This document shows positions 12,312 to 22,742 of a DNA stretch of 64,000 bases, one piece after another. The stretch is from assembly GCA_037176905.1 (NCBI GenBank), contig JBBBWG010026302.1:1-64000 (forward strand), given 5' to 3'. Source of the DNA: Azolla pinnata (Eukaryota > Streptophyta > Polypodiopsida > Salviniales > Salviniaceae). Position numbers and translations under genes: made by a program. Within the stretch, counting starts at the first letter, position 1. Each line of letters opens with the position of its first letter. The notes beneath the pieces are model-generated. The model made no database searches and had not been told where the DNA came from. It was given only the letters and a program-made list of their open reading frames with translations.

Positions 12312-12463
12312 CGATCTTCCGCTTTTGCTTCTTCTTTTAATTAAAAATGTATGTTTGCATTAAAACAACACAACAATACAAGAAAATCGATCTTCCGCTT
12401 TTGCTTCTTCTTTTAATTAAAAATGTATGTTTGCATTAAAACAACACAACAATACAAGAAAAC
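12312..12463. repeat. Two 76 bp tandem copies within repeat block A
   Basis: Near-identical copies at 12312-12387 and 12388-12463 start cgatcttccgcttttgcttc and contain aaaatgtatgtttgcatt. A related single copy with the same aaaatgtat..ttaaaa core is found at about 20340-20400 in block B. Confidence 0.88.
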
Positions 12464-14830
12464 CGTCGATATCAAAACTAGCGTCTTTCTTCTTCCATGT
12501 CATTGCTCTTCTTCTTCTTCTTCCTCGACAAGTGGAATTCGTTCTTCGATTCAAAACATGTCTGACTTACACCACCGTCGCATCATCCACCGCCCCACGA
12601 AACACTATCGAATAATCCTCAAACTTATGACGCACATTCCCTTATTGTATAGCCTCGTGGATGGGATTTTAACACCATCGCTTAACATCGCGTGCAATGT
12701 CATGATCAAGCTAAACAGCGAGTCGCTCATGCGCATCGTTTTCGGAGATCTTCGTCGGGTCTAGAAAATCTCCGAAGTGATCAAGGATTCGACGCCCGTG
12801 ATCAGCTGGCTCCTGCATCGATCAGATCATTGGGCCCATGATCCTACACACATACATACACACAAAGTTTTAAAAGCATAGAGCAAATGATGATCTCCCG
12901 GAATCCAGAAGTCTTTCCTCAAAGGCCCCAATAGCTGGAGTCCCCATTTAGAGCAACCCCGATTTAATGGCTTACCGCGTTCTTTTGGGCAGCTCGAACA
13001 AATTAAGGACGATCGATTATTGGCATCGCCACTGATCTCGCCGCAGTTATCAAAACCTAATAAGGCCCTATTTTTGTTCTGAATTATTTTTGTCGAAAGA
13101 ATCGACGGTTGTGCGAGAGTGCTTTGAACCACAATGTCTTGTTTGGGGGGGAAGACGACGCATTGACTTTAAAAGAGCTTGTTTTAAAAGCCCGCGCCCA
13201 ACTCTCCACGTCCGTTGCATCACATCTCCTTTGGGCATTAACCGTGATATCAATCAAATCTAATCAATGAGCTTCTCATATGATTGATTCGATCAGTGCC
13301 GAATTTCCAAGCAATATCATATAATAGATACGATGTTTTAATGAGATCATGGACGTAGGAGAATAGCACCATGAGTAATTGGGTAATAAGTCATCAGAAA
13401 ACATGCCTAAATAATGGGGAGCATTACCAACAACTTCCTAACAAAATTATAAATTACACATTCTAACGCATATACTAAAATCAGAAATTACAAAATAACT
13501 CCTACTCCCATCTTTCACTAGAAATTATAACCCAATTAACCATGTTAGTATAGCGTTAATTGATTTTATTCCTAATCGTTTCCCACTAATTTACCATAAT
13601 CGATTCCATTACTATATTTGATTAACAAAAGCTAGTGATTTTAGAATTCAATCTATTGATTAACATGTTAGTTTGGTGTTAATCAATTAATTGAGCATTA
13701 ATTAATTAATTAATTTGATTTGAACTCAAAATTAGTTGATTTGGTGTTCATCAATTAGTTAGGCATTAACTTTTTAAAACTAGACGTTAATCTGTAATTT
13801 TTTGTTTTAGCAGGCGTTAAAATGTTATTTATAATTTTGTTAGACGTTTTGTGGCGATTCTCCCTTAAATAATAACAAGAATAACAGGTCTAATTATTAA
13901 TAAAATATTGACTGAGTTTTTAAAAGAAACTAATTATGTTCTGATTATAAAAAAAAAGTTTAGATGTGATGTACGGTTTAGTAATTGAACTTATAAGATT
14001 TTTTATTTAACAATATAACTAATAGTATGAGTCATTGGTGTGATTATATCTTTCTATTGAGGATCTAAAACTTCTGGGATTTTCTCCTGAGACACTATTT
14101 CTGAATTCTTATAACTAATGGAAGGATTCTCATTTTGAGGCCAACCCAAAAACCATCTATTTTTTTCAGTTATTAACATTATCTATTCTTGCAAATTAAT
14201 ACATATTGAGAATTTGTGCCCAGCTATAACTTTTCCTATTGATAATCTACTTTCATCATGGAGCCTTAGTTTTGCAAATTGTTTTCTCTTTGTTTATTTT
14301 GTTTGCTAACTCTATCAAACTGGCTTATAATTTTTTGATAAAAGCATTAAATTGATAAGAGCATGCTAAGCAATTTAGATGCTATAATATCTAAACATTT
14401 AATTTTCTTGCATCAATACTGACATTAGTATGTTTGTCTTATATTATAAGGCCAAGTTAGTGCTATAAGCCACCGACATAGTTATATCCCCCACCTATTT
14501 TATAGTCATTTCCTTGTAAATTTTCAAGGGTTTCTCCTTAAAATTTCCATGTATTTTTCATAACTAATAGAAAGGAAGACAATCTTCATAACTACCTCAC
14601 TCTTTGGAAATGTTTCCAACCATGATATGTTTCCTTTCAACAATGTCATGGTTGGATATCGATTGGAAATCGGGATGTAAATATTGCAATTTACAAATGC
14701 ATGTTATTTAAAACAATTTAAGAAATTAGACCTTTATAATACTAACATCGTTATGAAAAAGTAAAAATAATTTGTTTCATTTGGTAAGTTTTAAGACGTT
14801 AAACCTTGTTATCAAAAGTTGTATATAAGT
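12312..14830 (+). repeat. Dispersed repeat block A (homologous to 20300-22145)
   Basis: Long stretches match 20.3-22.1 kb in the same orientation and order. Shared anchors include gatcagctggctcctgcat (12801 and 21254), the gcagctcg..acaaattaagga segment (12989 and 21445), cattgact (13157 and 21592), aatgagat.atgga.g.aggagaatagca (13340 and 21727) and taaaccttgttRtcaaaa (14800 and 22112). Identity looks moderate, with many indels. No intact protein is visible. It could be a non-autonomous transposon family or an old segmental duplication. The stretch 13415-14690 is AT-rich and has no good counterpart in block B. Confidence 0.7.
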
Positions 14831-15394
14831 GCTTACAACGAGAATTTGTATTAGTACTAGATCATCACTAATATCTTAATTTAAGAATTATAATCTTTAG
14901 AAGGTGAAGATGATAGAAGAAAACTAGACTAGGCTTCCATCAAACCCGCCCTCCTCGTGTTGATCCTCATACACCTGGCTTATACAATCGTTCTGTTATC
15001 TTGCTTTTTGCTTCTCCTACTTTATTTTGTAACAACTTTATGTTTTTCCTCATATCCTTTGTTTCTTTTGTACGTCTTTTGGTATTGAGCATCAGACTTA
15101 CGGGCCATTGGAATCGTTGACATTATTGGATTCTTGGCTCATTGCGTCACACAATGAGAAACAATGTGGCAATATGATCTGCTATTAGCCAAAGATCAAC
15201 ATACAAGCCGAACGAGCGGGGTGCACTAGAATATACTTGATCCGTTATTCTCTAAACGATTTGATTTAATTAGTCTCCCAGATATTTGTTGGCAACGACG
15301 TGGTGCATTATTTAAGTCGGACGTGCGGCTTGATTTGAGCCATGAGCATGATCCATCGGCGCTGCAGCAGCATTGGCTCGCGGATCATTGTCGT
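14831..15394. other. Spacer upstream of PR-1a
   Basis: AT-rich spacer with no gene. A TTGAC core (W-box-like) occurs near 15117. The rest shows no recognisable element. Confidence 0.45.
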
Positions 15395-15465
15395 CACGTG
15401 AAAAAACCGTGATTTGACTTCTGGCTCCAGGCCTGATCTGCACGAGCGCCTGGCGAGTACAAATA
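15395..15465 (+). promoter_or_regulatory. Putative PR-1a promoter motifs: G-box, W-box, TATA-like
   Basis: A CACGTG G-box (15395-15400), a TTGACT W-box (15414-15419) and a weak TATA-like tacaaata (15458-15465) lie 196-266 bases upstream of the PR-1a start codon. G-boxes bind bZIP/bHLH factors and W-boxes bind WRKY factors, which fits a defence gene. The motifs are short and their function is inferred from position only. Confidence 0.4.
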
Positions 15466-15660
15466 GCTTGGCAGCGTTCGGACAAAAATCATCAAGCACG
15501 AAGCGATCGATACGAGACACAGAGAGAAGAGGTTAAGCATTCTTGGATAGATTGGGTTAGCGGGTGGTGATCAACATAGGCTCGGATTAGAGGTGGATCA
15601 GGCAGTTGGATTAAGCACCAACAGCAGAGCCCAGAGACCTTTTTTTTTTTTAAAAACATA

Positions 15661-16200
15661 ATGGCCAACTTCTCCGCCATCTTCGCTGCAGTTCTTGCAC
15701 TCGTATCATTAGCGCTAGCGCTGAGCGATGTGATCACGGCGGCGGGGCAAGCTAACAACAGCGCCGCGTTCTTGACGGCGCACAATGTGGAGAGGCAGAA
15801 GACCGCCAACATGACGGCGCTGGTGTGGAACGCGACACTGACCGCGTACGCGACGGCGTACGCGGCGAGTCAGGACAAGTCTGGAGCCGGCTGCTCAGGA
15901 TCCCTGAAGCATTCCGGGGGCCCTTACGGCGAGAATCTGTACTGGTACTGGACCAGCACCGGCGCTCTGGCGACGCCTGCTCAAGCCGTGAACGCGTGGA
16001 TCGCGGAGAAGCAGTACTACACCTACAAGAACAACAGCTGTGCCGCGGGCAAGGTCTGCGGCCACTACACGCAGGTCGTCTGGGCCAAGACACGCCGCGT
16101 CGGGTGCTTCGTGCGCGCTTGCACTTCTAACCGCGGCGCGACCTACGTCATCTGCAGCTACGACCCGCCTGGGAACTATGTCGGCCAGCGTCCGTATTAA
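15661..16200 (+). CDS. PR-1-like CAP/SCP superfamily secreted protein (PR-1a), intronless
   Basis: Single exon of 179 residues. An N-terminal hydrophobic signal peptide (about 1-28) is followed by a CAP domain. Plant PR-1 proteins are secreted to the apoplast, bind sterols and are induced during defence. Visible CAP signatures are HNVER, GPYGENLYWYW, CGHYTQVVWAKTRRVGC and the C-terminal CSYDPPGNYVGQRPY. Six cysteines are in the conserved disulfide positions, and the His/Glu residues of the CAP cavity (HN, GEN, AEKQYY, CGHYTQ) are kept. Codon third positions are strongly G/C, unlike the AT-rich surroundings. A poly(T) run sits immediately before the start codon. Its close paralogue lies 3.8 kb away on the other strand and has one intron. 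Confidence 0.96.
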   Translation: MANFSAIFAAVLALVSLALALSDVITAAGQANNSAAFLTAHNVERQKTANMTALVWNATLTAYATAYAASQDKSGAGCSGSLKHSGGPYGENLYWYWTSTGALATPAQAVNAWIAEKQYYTYKNNSCAAGKVCGHYTQVVWAKTRRVGCFVRACTSNRGATYVICSYDPPGNYVGQRPY

Positions 16201-16421
16201 ATGCGCCACAATACCAATATGTTCCACAGTATTCCCTAATTGCATCAGCTTGCGTCTGCCCCTTGTGCCCATAAGATAACCAATAAAGTCTATCATCATA
16301 AGACCCAACTGCCCTTTGTCAGCTTGTCTCCCCAAATGCAAGTCATTCTCCCATTGTATTCTAACCCAAATCTTTCTTCAACCTCCTCAACAGTTTGCAC
16401 CTCGATTTATCATTGTTGATT

Positions 16422-16463
<42 letters not shown>
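16422..16463. repeat. (CT)n microsatellite
   Basis: About 20 CT dinucleotides without interruption lie in the 3' flank of PR-1a. The rest of 16201-16899 is AT-rich spacer with no gene recognised. Confidence 0.95.
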
Positions 16464-16465
<2 letters not shown>

Positions 16466-16899
16466 TTCTACTGCCCAAATCAGTTGCAACTTTGTTGTGT
16501 CATTTTTAAAGAATATGATCATTTGTTTCATTTCTCCAAATACGATAACGGACAGTCTTAAAATAAATGTCGTTGATGCTTTCGTGCCGATCCTTAATGA
16601 ATTGACATGTAATAACTTCCCTTGGATTGGTATACAATCAAATACTAGCATGTGGATTTATGAATATTTTCGTACTTAAATTTTCTTCTATCGGCATTTG
16701 ATGCTCTTATCTTAGCGTTTGAGTTGGCCTGTGCAGACTAAAAAGGGTTTTAAACTTAAGAAATACCTGATACATATACTTGAATAAATTTTAAATAACT
16801 AAACTTGTGCTGCCTTGTTTAATTTTGCAAAAAATCTTTTCAAATATATGTTTATATAGGGCCAAAGAGTCATAACTTCTATTATAACGTGAATAACAT

Positions 16900-17130
16900 T
16901 TAAATTTCGAATGCTCCTATAGTATTTTAGCATATGATGAATGACACCTTTCGAGAACATCTAGATCACTTCGTTATGATCTATTTGTATGACATTTTCA
17001 TCTTCTCCTTGAATCTCAAGGAACACACTTAGTATGTTAGCTTAATTCTCACCAAACTCTGAGAACATGGACTTTATATCAAAAGTGAAAAAGTGTGAAT
17101 TTGGTCGTACTTATATAGATTTTCTTATAT
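16900..17130 (+). mobile_element. Decayed Ty3/gypsy reverse transcriptase fragment
   Basis: Plus-strand translation recalls the central part of a Ty3/gypsy reverse transcriptase: an FREHLDHFV-like stretch, a YxDD-box-like segment followed by IFS, and an LREHGLY.K-like stretch in the expected order and spacing. It is a fossil: short, broken in several places, and with no recognisable LTRs, gag or integrase beside it. It looks old. Confidence 0.55.
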
Positions 17131-18588
17131 ATATTATCTCAACATAAAAGGTGTATCCAATTGTTCTTTCATTTTGTTTTACCAGAAATATATTATTTTG
17201 ACACATGTTTTGCTTTTAACATTTGATAGAAAGCACTTCAAGGCTAAATCCATTAATTATTATATACAATTTATAAACTTTCCAAATGACTAATATTTCT
17301 ATGGATGTCAAGTGATGAGTATCATTAAGATTATCTAAATTGTTGAAGTTATATCGTAATATTACAAGGCATTCACAGGCAAAGAAACATTGTATTATAA
17401 GTGGAAACCCAAGAAATATAGATTTCACTAAAAAAAGTAATATCTCAACGTTTAGAAATGAAGATTGATAGAGCTAGTGTAATGTACATCATACAAGGAC
17501 ATATATTACTTTATCCAAATGTAGAATAACCCATTTTAAAAAGTTTGTGGATAAACTTGCCTCTAGTTGCCAATATAAGTCAAAGAAGACAATCAAAAGA
17601 TCAAGTTTACAAATGTATGTATCATGCATAAGTTATTAATTAATATTTTATTCATCACAAATTCAAGATTTTTTATCACATTACATGGTTAGTCTAATAA
17701 TAACTTAAATGACGTTTATTCTTTAAATTCACTTCATTGGTTTTGTTTATTTAATACCACCCAAATTTTCATTGTATTATATTTCTTAAAATTTTTATCA
17801 AGACACACACGGTGTTAGGAAAAGTTGTGGGCAAGTTCTTCTTAATAGGTTGAGTTTTTTTAGAATATTTGGTAAACTCGTTGTTATGATGTTAGATAGT
17901 TAAAACGATGTTCTAGCATCTACAAGGAGAGAGGAGGGCCTTTGCCAATGGCTCTGATAATCTCTTTCCATTGCATCAAAGTGGCTTTGAAGAGCATGTT
18001 ATATGTACAACTTGTGCGCCCCCCCCTCTAACTTGATCAAAGGCTTCTGGATCTCTTCTAGCCTCTCTCCTCTCCTCTACTGACAAGTTGATTGGTTATA
18101 ACTCATGTCTAACATTGTTTTAAGGTGAATTTTGACCTAAATTTCACTCACAATTCTCGTGATTTTAACGCAATTTGATGCGGCTTAGCATCAATTGCGC
18201 GCCTTTTTTACTTTCTTTGATTTTTTTTTGTAAAATATTATATTATATTATTTTTTGTTTTGACTTAACAAAATGACATTTTTTAACTTTTTAATTAATC
18301 TTATAGTTATTTATATAATTTGAAATATTTTTTTTTTCTTTTTTTTATAAAATTTACGTTCTCGATCAAAACATATTTATATTTTGTTTCTTTATCATAG
18401 TTGAAGAGCTAAAAGTTGAAAAATAAATAATGAGCATGAACCTCACTATCTATTTGCATTAGATATTCTTCTGAAACTATTGATGTAAGATATCTTCACC
18501 GCTGTTTTATCTCCTTTATCCTTAATGTATTGTAATAGAGCTATTGTATGTCTGTTTGGCAGTCTTTTTGTTCACTAATCGAAGAATC

Positions 18589-18597
<9 letters not shown>
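17131..18597. other. AT-rich spacer, possibly decayed retroelement
   Basis: Very AT-rich, with no gene and no recognisable domain. It follows the reverse transcriptase fragment directly, so part of it may be further decayed element sequence, but nothing in it supports a specific call. Confidence 0.4.
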
Positions 18598-18621
<24 letters not shown>

Positions 18622-18625
18622 CCCC

Positions 18626-18693
<68 letters not shown>
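18598..18693. repeat. Poly(G) tract facing a poly(C) tract
   Basis: Twenty-one G residues are followed by an 8-base spacer (aatcccca) and then 67 C residues with no interruption. The two arms could pair as a G:C hairpin. Homopolymers this long are hard to sequence, so the lengths, and possibly the junction, may be assembly artefacts. Confidence 0.9.
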
Positions 18694-19496
18694 ACACACA
18701 TGCATCAATAATATATAATTTTTTTTATATAATTAGACTATATAAACTGTATATATATATATATGTGTATGCTTATTATAATGTTTGCATTAATCAATAC
18801 ATCAATACAATAACTATGTTTGATTTGTACAGATACAAATATGTTTATATATTATATAGACATGTGTATCTGTATGTATGTATGCACATTTGTATTCATG
18901 TAGGTGTACGTGAATATATATAGAATTCCAAAGGTAATTATTCTAATTTTGTTACTAAAATGACATGTATGTATGTATATGTACGCATCACTACATAATC
19001 AGTTATGCTTGTAATTGAGATCGAATGCACGATAGAGCTTGCCTAAACTAAAAATGAAGAATACACAACTCACATGAAATGAGATGTGCAAAGATAAGAA
19101 CAAGTGTACAATACTATCCCGAGGGACTTGCTTTTATTCGGATGTAACAAAAGCCATCAAAAGGATCGAAAGAGATCCAGAAAATGGCTAAGTACAGTGG
19201 GGAAGGAAGCATGCATTCGGAGAGGTTGGAGAAACAAGTATATGGAAGAGCAGGCCAATGCAGGGCTGCAAGTTATTGGCGGGGGGCGAGTAATTACAAC
19301 AGTTGGGAAAACAATATTGGAGGGCAGTGAGGTAGTTATTAGATTGACGTTGGGCCTGTATACGAAGCTTTCTGGGACGAATGGGGGTAATAATACAGAC
19401 GTTGGTGGAATGGGCACCAGGGTGGTGAATACGAGAATTCGAGGATCAACAAGTGGTGTGTGTGTGTGTATATATATAGATATATATAGAAAATTT
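18694..19496. other. 3' flank of PR-1b
   Basis: AT-rich, with several TATG/TATA microsatellite patches (18720-18990), then a more balanced stretch up to the PR-1b stop codon. The plus-strand open frame across 19104-19802 is the antisense shadow of PR-1b and is not a gene. Confidence 0.5.
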
Positions 19497-20125
19497 TCAG
19501 TAGGGGCGCTGGCCGACAATGTTGCCAGGCGGATCGTAGCTGCAGACGACGAAGGTCGCGCCACGGTTAGAAGTGCAAGCGCGCACGACGCATCCGACGC
19601 GGCGCGTGTTGGCCCAGACGACCTGCGTGTAGTGGCCGCAGACCTTGCCCGCGGCGCAACTGTTGGTCTGGTAGTTGTAGTACTGCTTCTCCGCGATCCA
19701 CGCGCCCACGGCTTGCGCAGGCGTCGCGAGCGCGCCCGTGCTGGTCCAGTACCAGTACAGATTCTCGCCGTAACGGCCCCCGGAATGCTTCAGCGCGCCT
19801 GAGCAGCTGGCTCCAGACTTGTCCTGGTTCGCCGCATAGTCTGCCGCGTACTTCTCCAGTGTGGAGTCCCACACTAGGGACGCGATCCCCAAGCTTGACC
19901 TGTTTATTTGGGAACCGGCACCATAACCTTAGGAACCAATTTATAAGGCTGATTTGATTTAACAGTTTGTGTAAGATCCGTGTAAATTATTAAAAAACCG
20001 AACCTCTCCGTGTTATGGGCGGCCAGGAAGTCGGCGCTCTGCGAGCGTGCCGGGTGCACGACGGCAGACATCGCGACGGCCGCCAGGACAAGGGCGATGT
20101 GCCACTTCTCGTGCCAACTCCACAT
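19497..20125 (-). CDS. PR-1-like CAP/SCP superfamily secreted protein (PR-1b), one intron
   Basis: Two exons on the minus strand, 20125-20004 and 19899-19497, with a 104 bp GT-AG intron that splits the arginine of HNTER in phase 2. The product is 174 residues: a signal peptide (about 1-29, hydrophobic core IALVLAAVAMSAVV) and a full CAP domain with SLVWDSTLEKYAADYA, GRYGENLYWYW, AEKQYYNY, CGHYTQVVWANTRRVGC and CSYDPPGNIVGQRPY. Cysteines and cavity residues match PR-1a, and the second half is nearly identical to it. The start at 20125 is preferred over the in-frame ATG at 20254. The TATA box at 20264-20271 puts that earlier ATG upstream of the likely cap site, and the residues before 20125 are just translated TGAA repeats. 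Role as for PR-1a: apoplastic defence protein. Confidence 0.93.
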
Positions 20126-20183
20126 TGTCAATTGTAGGAATGTGATTGTAATATGAATCAATGAATGTAGGTATGTATAAATG

Positions 20184-20211
20184 AGTGAATGAATGAATGA
20201 ATGAATGAATG
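20184..20211. repeat. (TGAA)n microsatellite in the PR-1b leader
   Basis: About seven TGAA tetramers lie between the TATA box and the PR-1b start codon, so probably within its 5' untranslated leader. Confidence 0.9.
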
Positions 20212-20263
20212 GATGGATTAATGTGCAGTAGTCGGCTGGTTCCGGCATATACATATGCGTGTA

Positions 20264-20271
20264 TATTTATA
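20264..20271 (-). promoter_or_regulatory. TATA box of PR-1b
   Basis: The minus strand reads TATAAATA, a perfect plant TATA box, 139 bases upstream of the chosen start codon. A cap site about 30 bases downstream would fall near 20235. Confidence 0.65.
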
Positions 20272-20299
20272 GGCGAGCAGGCTCAGAAGTCAAGCCCAT

Positions 20300-22145
20300 T
20301 CTAGTCGGTATTGGCTTCTTCTTCTTCTTCTTCCTTTGTTTTCAAAAATGTATATTTATATTAAAATAACATGACAATATAAAAAAACCTTGTTATCAAA
20401 ACTATTTCGAAGGTAGCGATGTGGCAAGGACAACCTTCTAAGGTGCTGCAATAGAAAATGACATATATCTTCTTCTTCTTCTTTCGTGTCGTTGTGAAAG
20501 TGTCAGATTAAACGGGGCCGGGCCGCGTACTGTTGTTCGGCCCTTAAGTGTCAGAATATAGCGAACGAACGAGTGGTGTGTCCATGACAAATTTGGTGTG
20601 GGAAAAGAATCAATGCCCATATGCATCATTATGCTCTAACATGACCAACTGGAATTCCTTCTCGATCCAACAAATCCTAATTACACCGATCGCATCATCC
20701 ACCATACATTACACCATCGTGTCATCCACCGCCTCCAAAACACTATCGATTTATCATCAAACGCATGCACATGATCCAATTGCCTCGATCGGATCAAGAG
20801 CGTGGCCTTGGCCAGTCATCCAAAGCCCTGGATTAGAGTTAGGGTTAGGGTTAGGGTTAGGGTAGGGCTTAGGGTTCCGTGTTGCCGTGCCGTATTCCTC
20901 TGCTCTTTCTCTTCTCTTGTTTTAGAGCCCCGTGGGCGTTTAACGGTCGTTAACGAAGTCGCGATTTGCTTTAAGATCGACGTGTGTGATGCCGTGATCG
21001 AAGCCTCGCAATCAGTCGCTTCACGCTTCATGCATCGATCGATGCTGACGATTCCAATAGCTACGGGGGGGGGGGGGGGAGGAGGGGGATCAGCTCACTC
21101 GATCATCAGAAGGATGCGAAAATCTTGGCCAACTTTCTTGGAAAAACATCGCTCTCTCTATCTCTCTCTTTTCTCCAAAGACGTTCATATTGGCCTAAGA
21201 TGGCGTTAAAATATCTTTTTTTCTTTCTTTCTCTATATCTATGAAGCGAAGTCGATCAGCTGGCTCCTGCATTGATCCAAACACACACGCACACGCGTTT
21301 TAAAGCCTAGACCAGATGATTTTGCATGAAAGCCGATGAGCCCCACACGCAACGAAGCAACAGCCTTGCTCTCCAAATGCCCAATAGCTATGGAGTTCCC
21401 ATTTAAGTGCATTCTCGTGGTCTTACAGAACCGCGTTTTTTTGGCAGCTCGGGACAAATTAAGGATTGGTCGATTATTGGCATCGTCGCCAGTTTCGAAA
21501 ACTTGAAGGCCTTTCTATTTCTGCCGAATTATTGGCCGCCGAGATTGTTTCGAGCCACAGGGTTTGTTTGGGGAAGACAATGGCTGGCCCCGCATTGACT
21601 TCATAAAAAAGCATGTGCCTAACTGATATCGATCGATTCATCGCCTGTCAATCTGCGCTCTTGTATCATTGATTCGATTAGCGCCAAACGTCCAAGCGAT
21701 ATCATCTGTAAACACACTGTTTTTAATGAGATAATGGAAGCAGGAGAATAGCAACACGGTAAAAGCTCATTGGAAAACTTGTCCAACTCAAAATATCGCT
21801 TCTAATATATCGCTAAAATTTAATCCTTTTTTACAAGAGACAAATTATACACTGGTTAAAGAAACATTTTTCCGTAGATATTGACTTACAATTCATTGTA
21901 AACTAGCTTACAATGTAATGATAAAAGCATGAAATTAAACCCATCTTATTCTCTGGAAATAAATGGTTCAAACTAAGATCTGGCTCCTGTAAACCATCGC
22001 ATGGTTCGCTCTCATTTGGGATGAATATTTAATAATCTTAAGAAAGTAGGCTTTGTAACATCAAACTTTGTCAAAAAAAACTTAACTCATTTGATAAGCT
22101 TTTAAGGTGCTAAACCTTGTTGTCAAAAAAAGTCTCCCACCTTCA
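20300..22145 (+). repeat. Dispersed repeat block B (homologous to 12312-14830)
   Basis: This is the second copy of the block described at 12.3 kb, in the same orientation. It contains material absent from block A, including a short TTAGGG-type run at 20836-20872 and a poly(G) run at 21065-21079. It ends next to a tRNA-like segment and the solo LTR. No intact coding sequence is seen. The 80-135 residue open frames here lack domains and are not shared in frame with block A. Confidence 0.7.
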
Positions 22146-22190
22146 GCCAGATGCATGATTGTTCAGTGGAGTTCCTATCGGATCAGTCGT

Positions 22191-22236
22191 TAGTTCAATG
22201 GCTAAATCGGGATTCATCTGTTTGGAGTTCGAAACT
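22191..22236 (+). other. tRNA-like segment with pol III A and B boxes (SINE head candidate)
   Basis: TAGTTCAATGG (22191-22201) fits the pol III A box and GAGTTCGAAACT (22225-22236) fits the B box, on the same strand and about 23 bases apart. I could not fold a full tRNA cloverleaf around them, so a SINE head or a tRNA-derived relic is more likely than a tRNA gene. The solo LTR is inserted 10 bases downstream. Confidence 0.4.
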
Positions 22237-22246
22237 TTGGGGACAA

Positions 22247-22742
22247 TGTTAGAACCAAGCAAGAGATTGAATGATTGAAAGAAGGTATAAGAGAAGAGAA
22301 GAAGAGCGGAGAGTAAATTGATAAATGAAAAGTGGGTTTATTAGAATAGAATGAGTACAAAGATGAGTTAGATTCAAGAAAGGTTTGATACTGAAGACTG
22401 ACCTTGATTCGAACTAATTTGATATGATTTATATGTCTCTATTTATAGGTTTCTATAGATTAACCTAGAGATTCCTAGAAGGTTAAAAAACGTTTTATAT
22501 TTAAAAAATTCTAGGATACTCTAAAAGGTTTTAGAATGTTCTAGAAAGTTCTAGAATGTTCTAGAAAGTTCTAGAATGTTCTAGAAAGTTCTATAGTTTT
22601 CTCTGAATACAATAATCAATATATCATGAAAGAGTATCAATATATAATGTCATGATTAACTATTTCAATGGTTAGGCTTTCCCGTATGTAGTATGAGATC
22701 GGGTTAAAGTCTGAGGGAAGTAGTGTTCATTGATTTCTTACA
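22247..22742. mobile_element. Solo LTR (496 bp) with 5-bp target-site duplication
   Basis: The element begins TGTTAG and ends CTTACA, the TG...CA termini of an LTR. It is flanked by a perfect direct repeat GACAA (22242-22246 and 22743-22747). No second LTR or internal region is present, so this is a solo LTR left by LTR-LTR recombination. A TATA-like tatttata occurs near 22440. A regular TTCTAGAA array is described separately. Family assignment is tentative: copia LTRs with heat-shock elements (ONSEN type) are the closest known parallel. The intact target-site duplication suggests a modest age, but a single LTR cannot be dated. Confidence 0.85.
22534..22591. promoter_or_regulatory. Twelve-unit heat shock element array inside the LTR
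   Basis: The sequence alternates GAA and TTC with exactly two bases between them for twelve consecutive units (58 bases), built from three tandem 20-mers. This is the nGAAnnTTCn arrangement bound by trimeric heat shock factors, which usually need three to six units. Its position upstream of the LTR's right end fits an enhancer in or near the U3 region if the element reads right to left, or downstream of the TATA-like box if it reads left to right. Strand is unresolved. Confidence 0.75.

Noticed and set aside
15752-16341. Alternative frames across PR-1a on both strands
   Set aside because: High G/C third positions keep the other frames open; only the CAP frame has domain support.
19104-19802. 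Plus-strand frame of 232 codons over PR-1b
   Set aside because: It is the antisense shadow of the GC-rich PR-1b coding sequence.
22191-22262. Functional tRNA gene
   Set aside because: A and B boxes are present but no acceptor stem or anticodon arm could be paired, and the LTR begins 10 bases after the B box.
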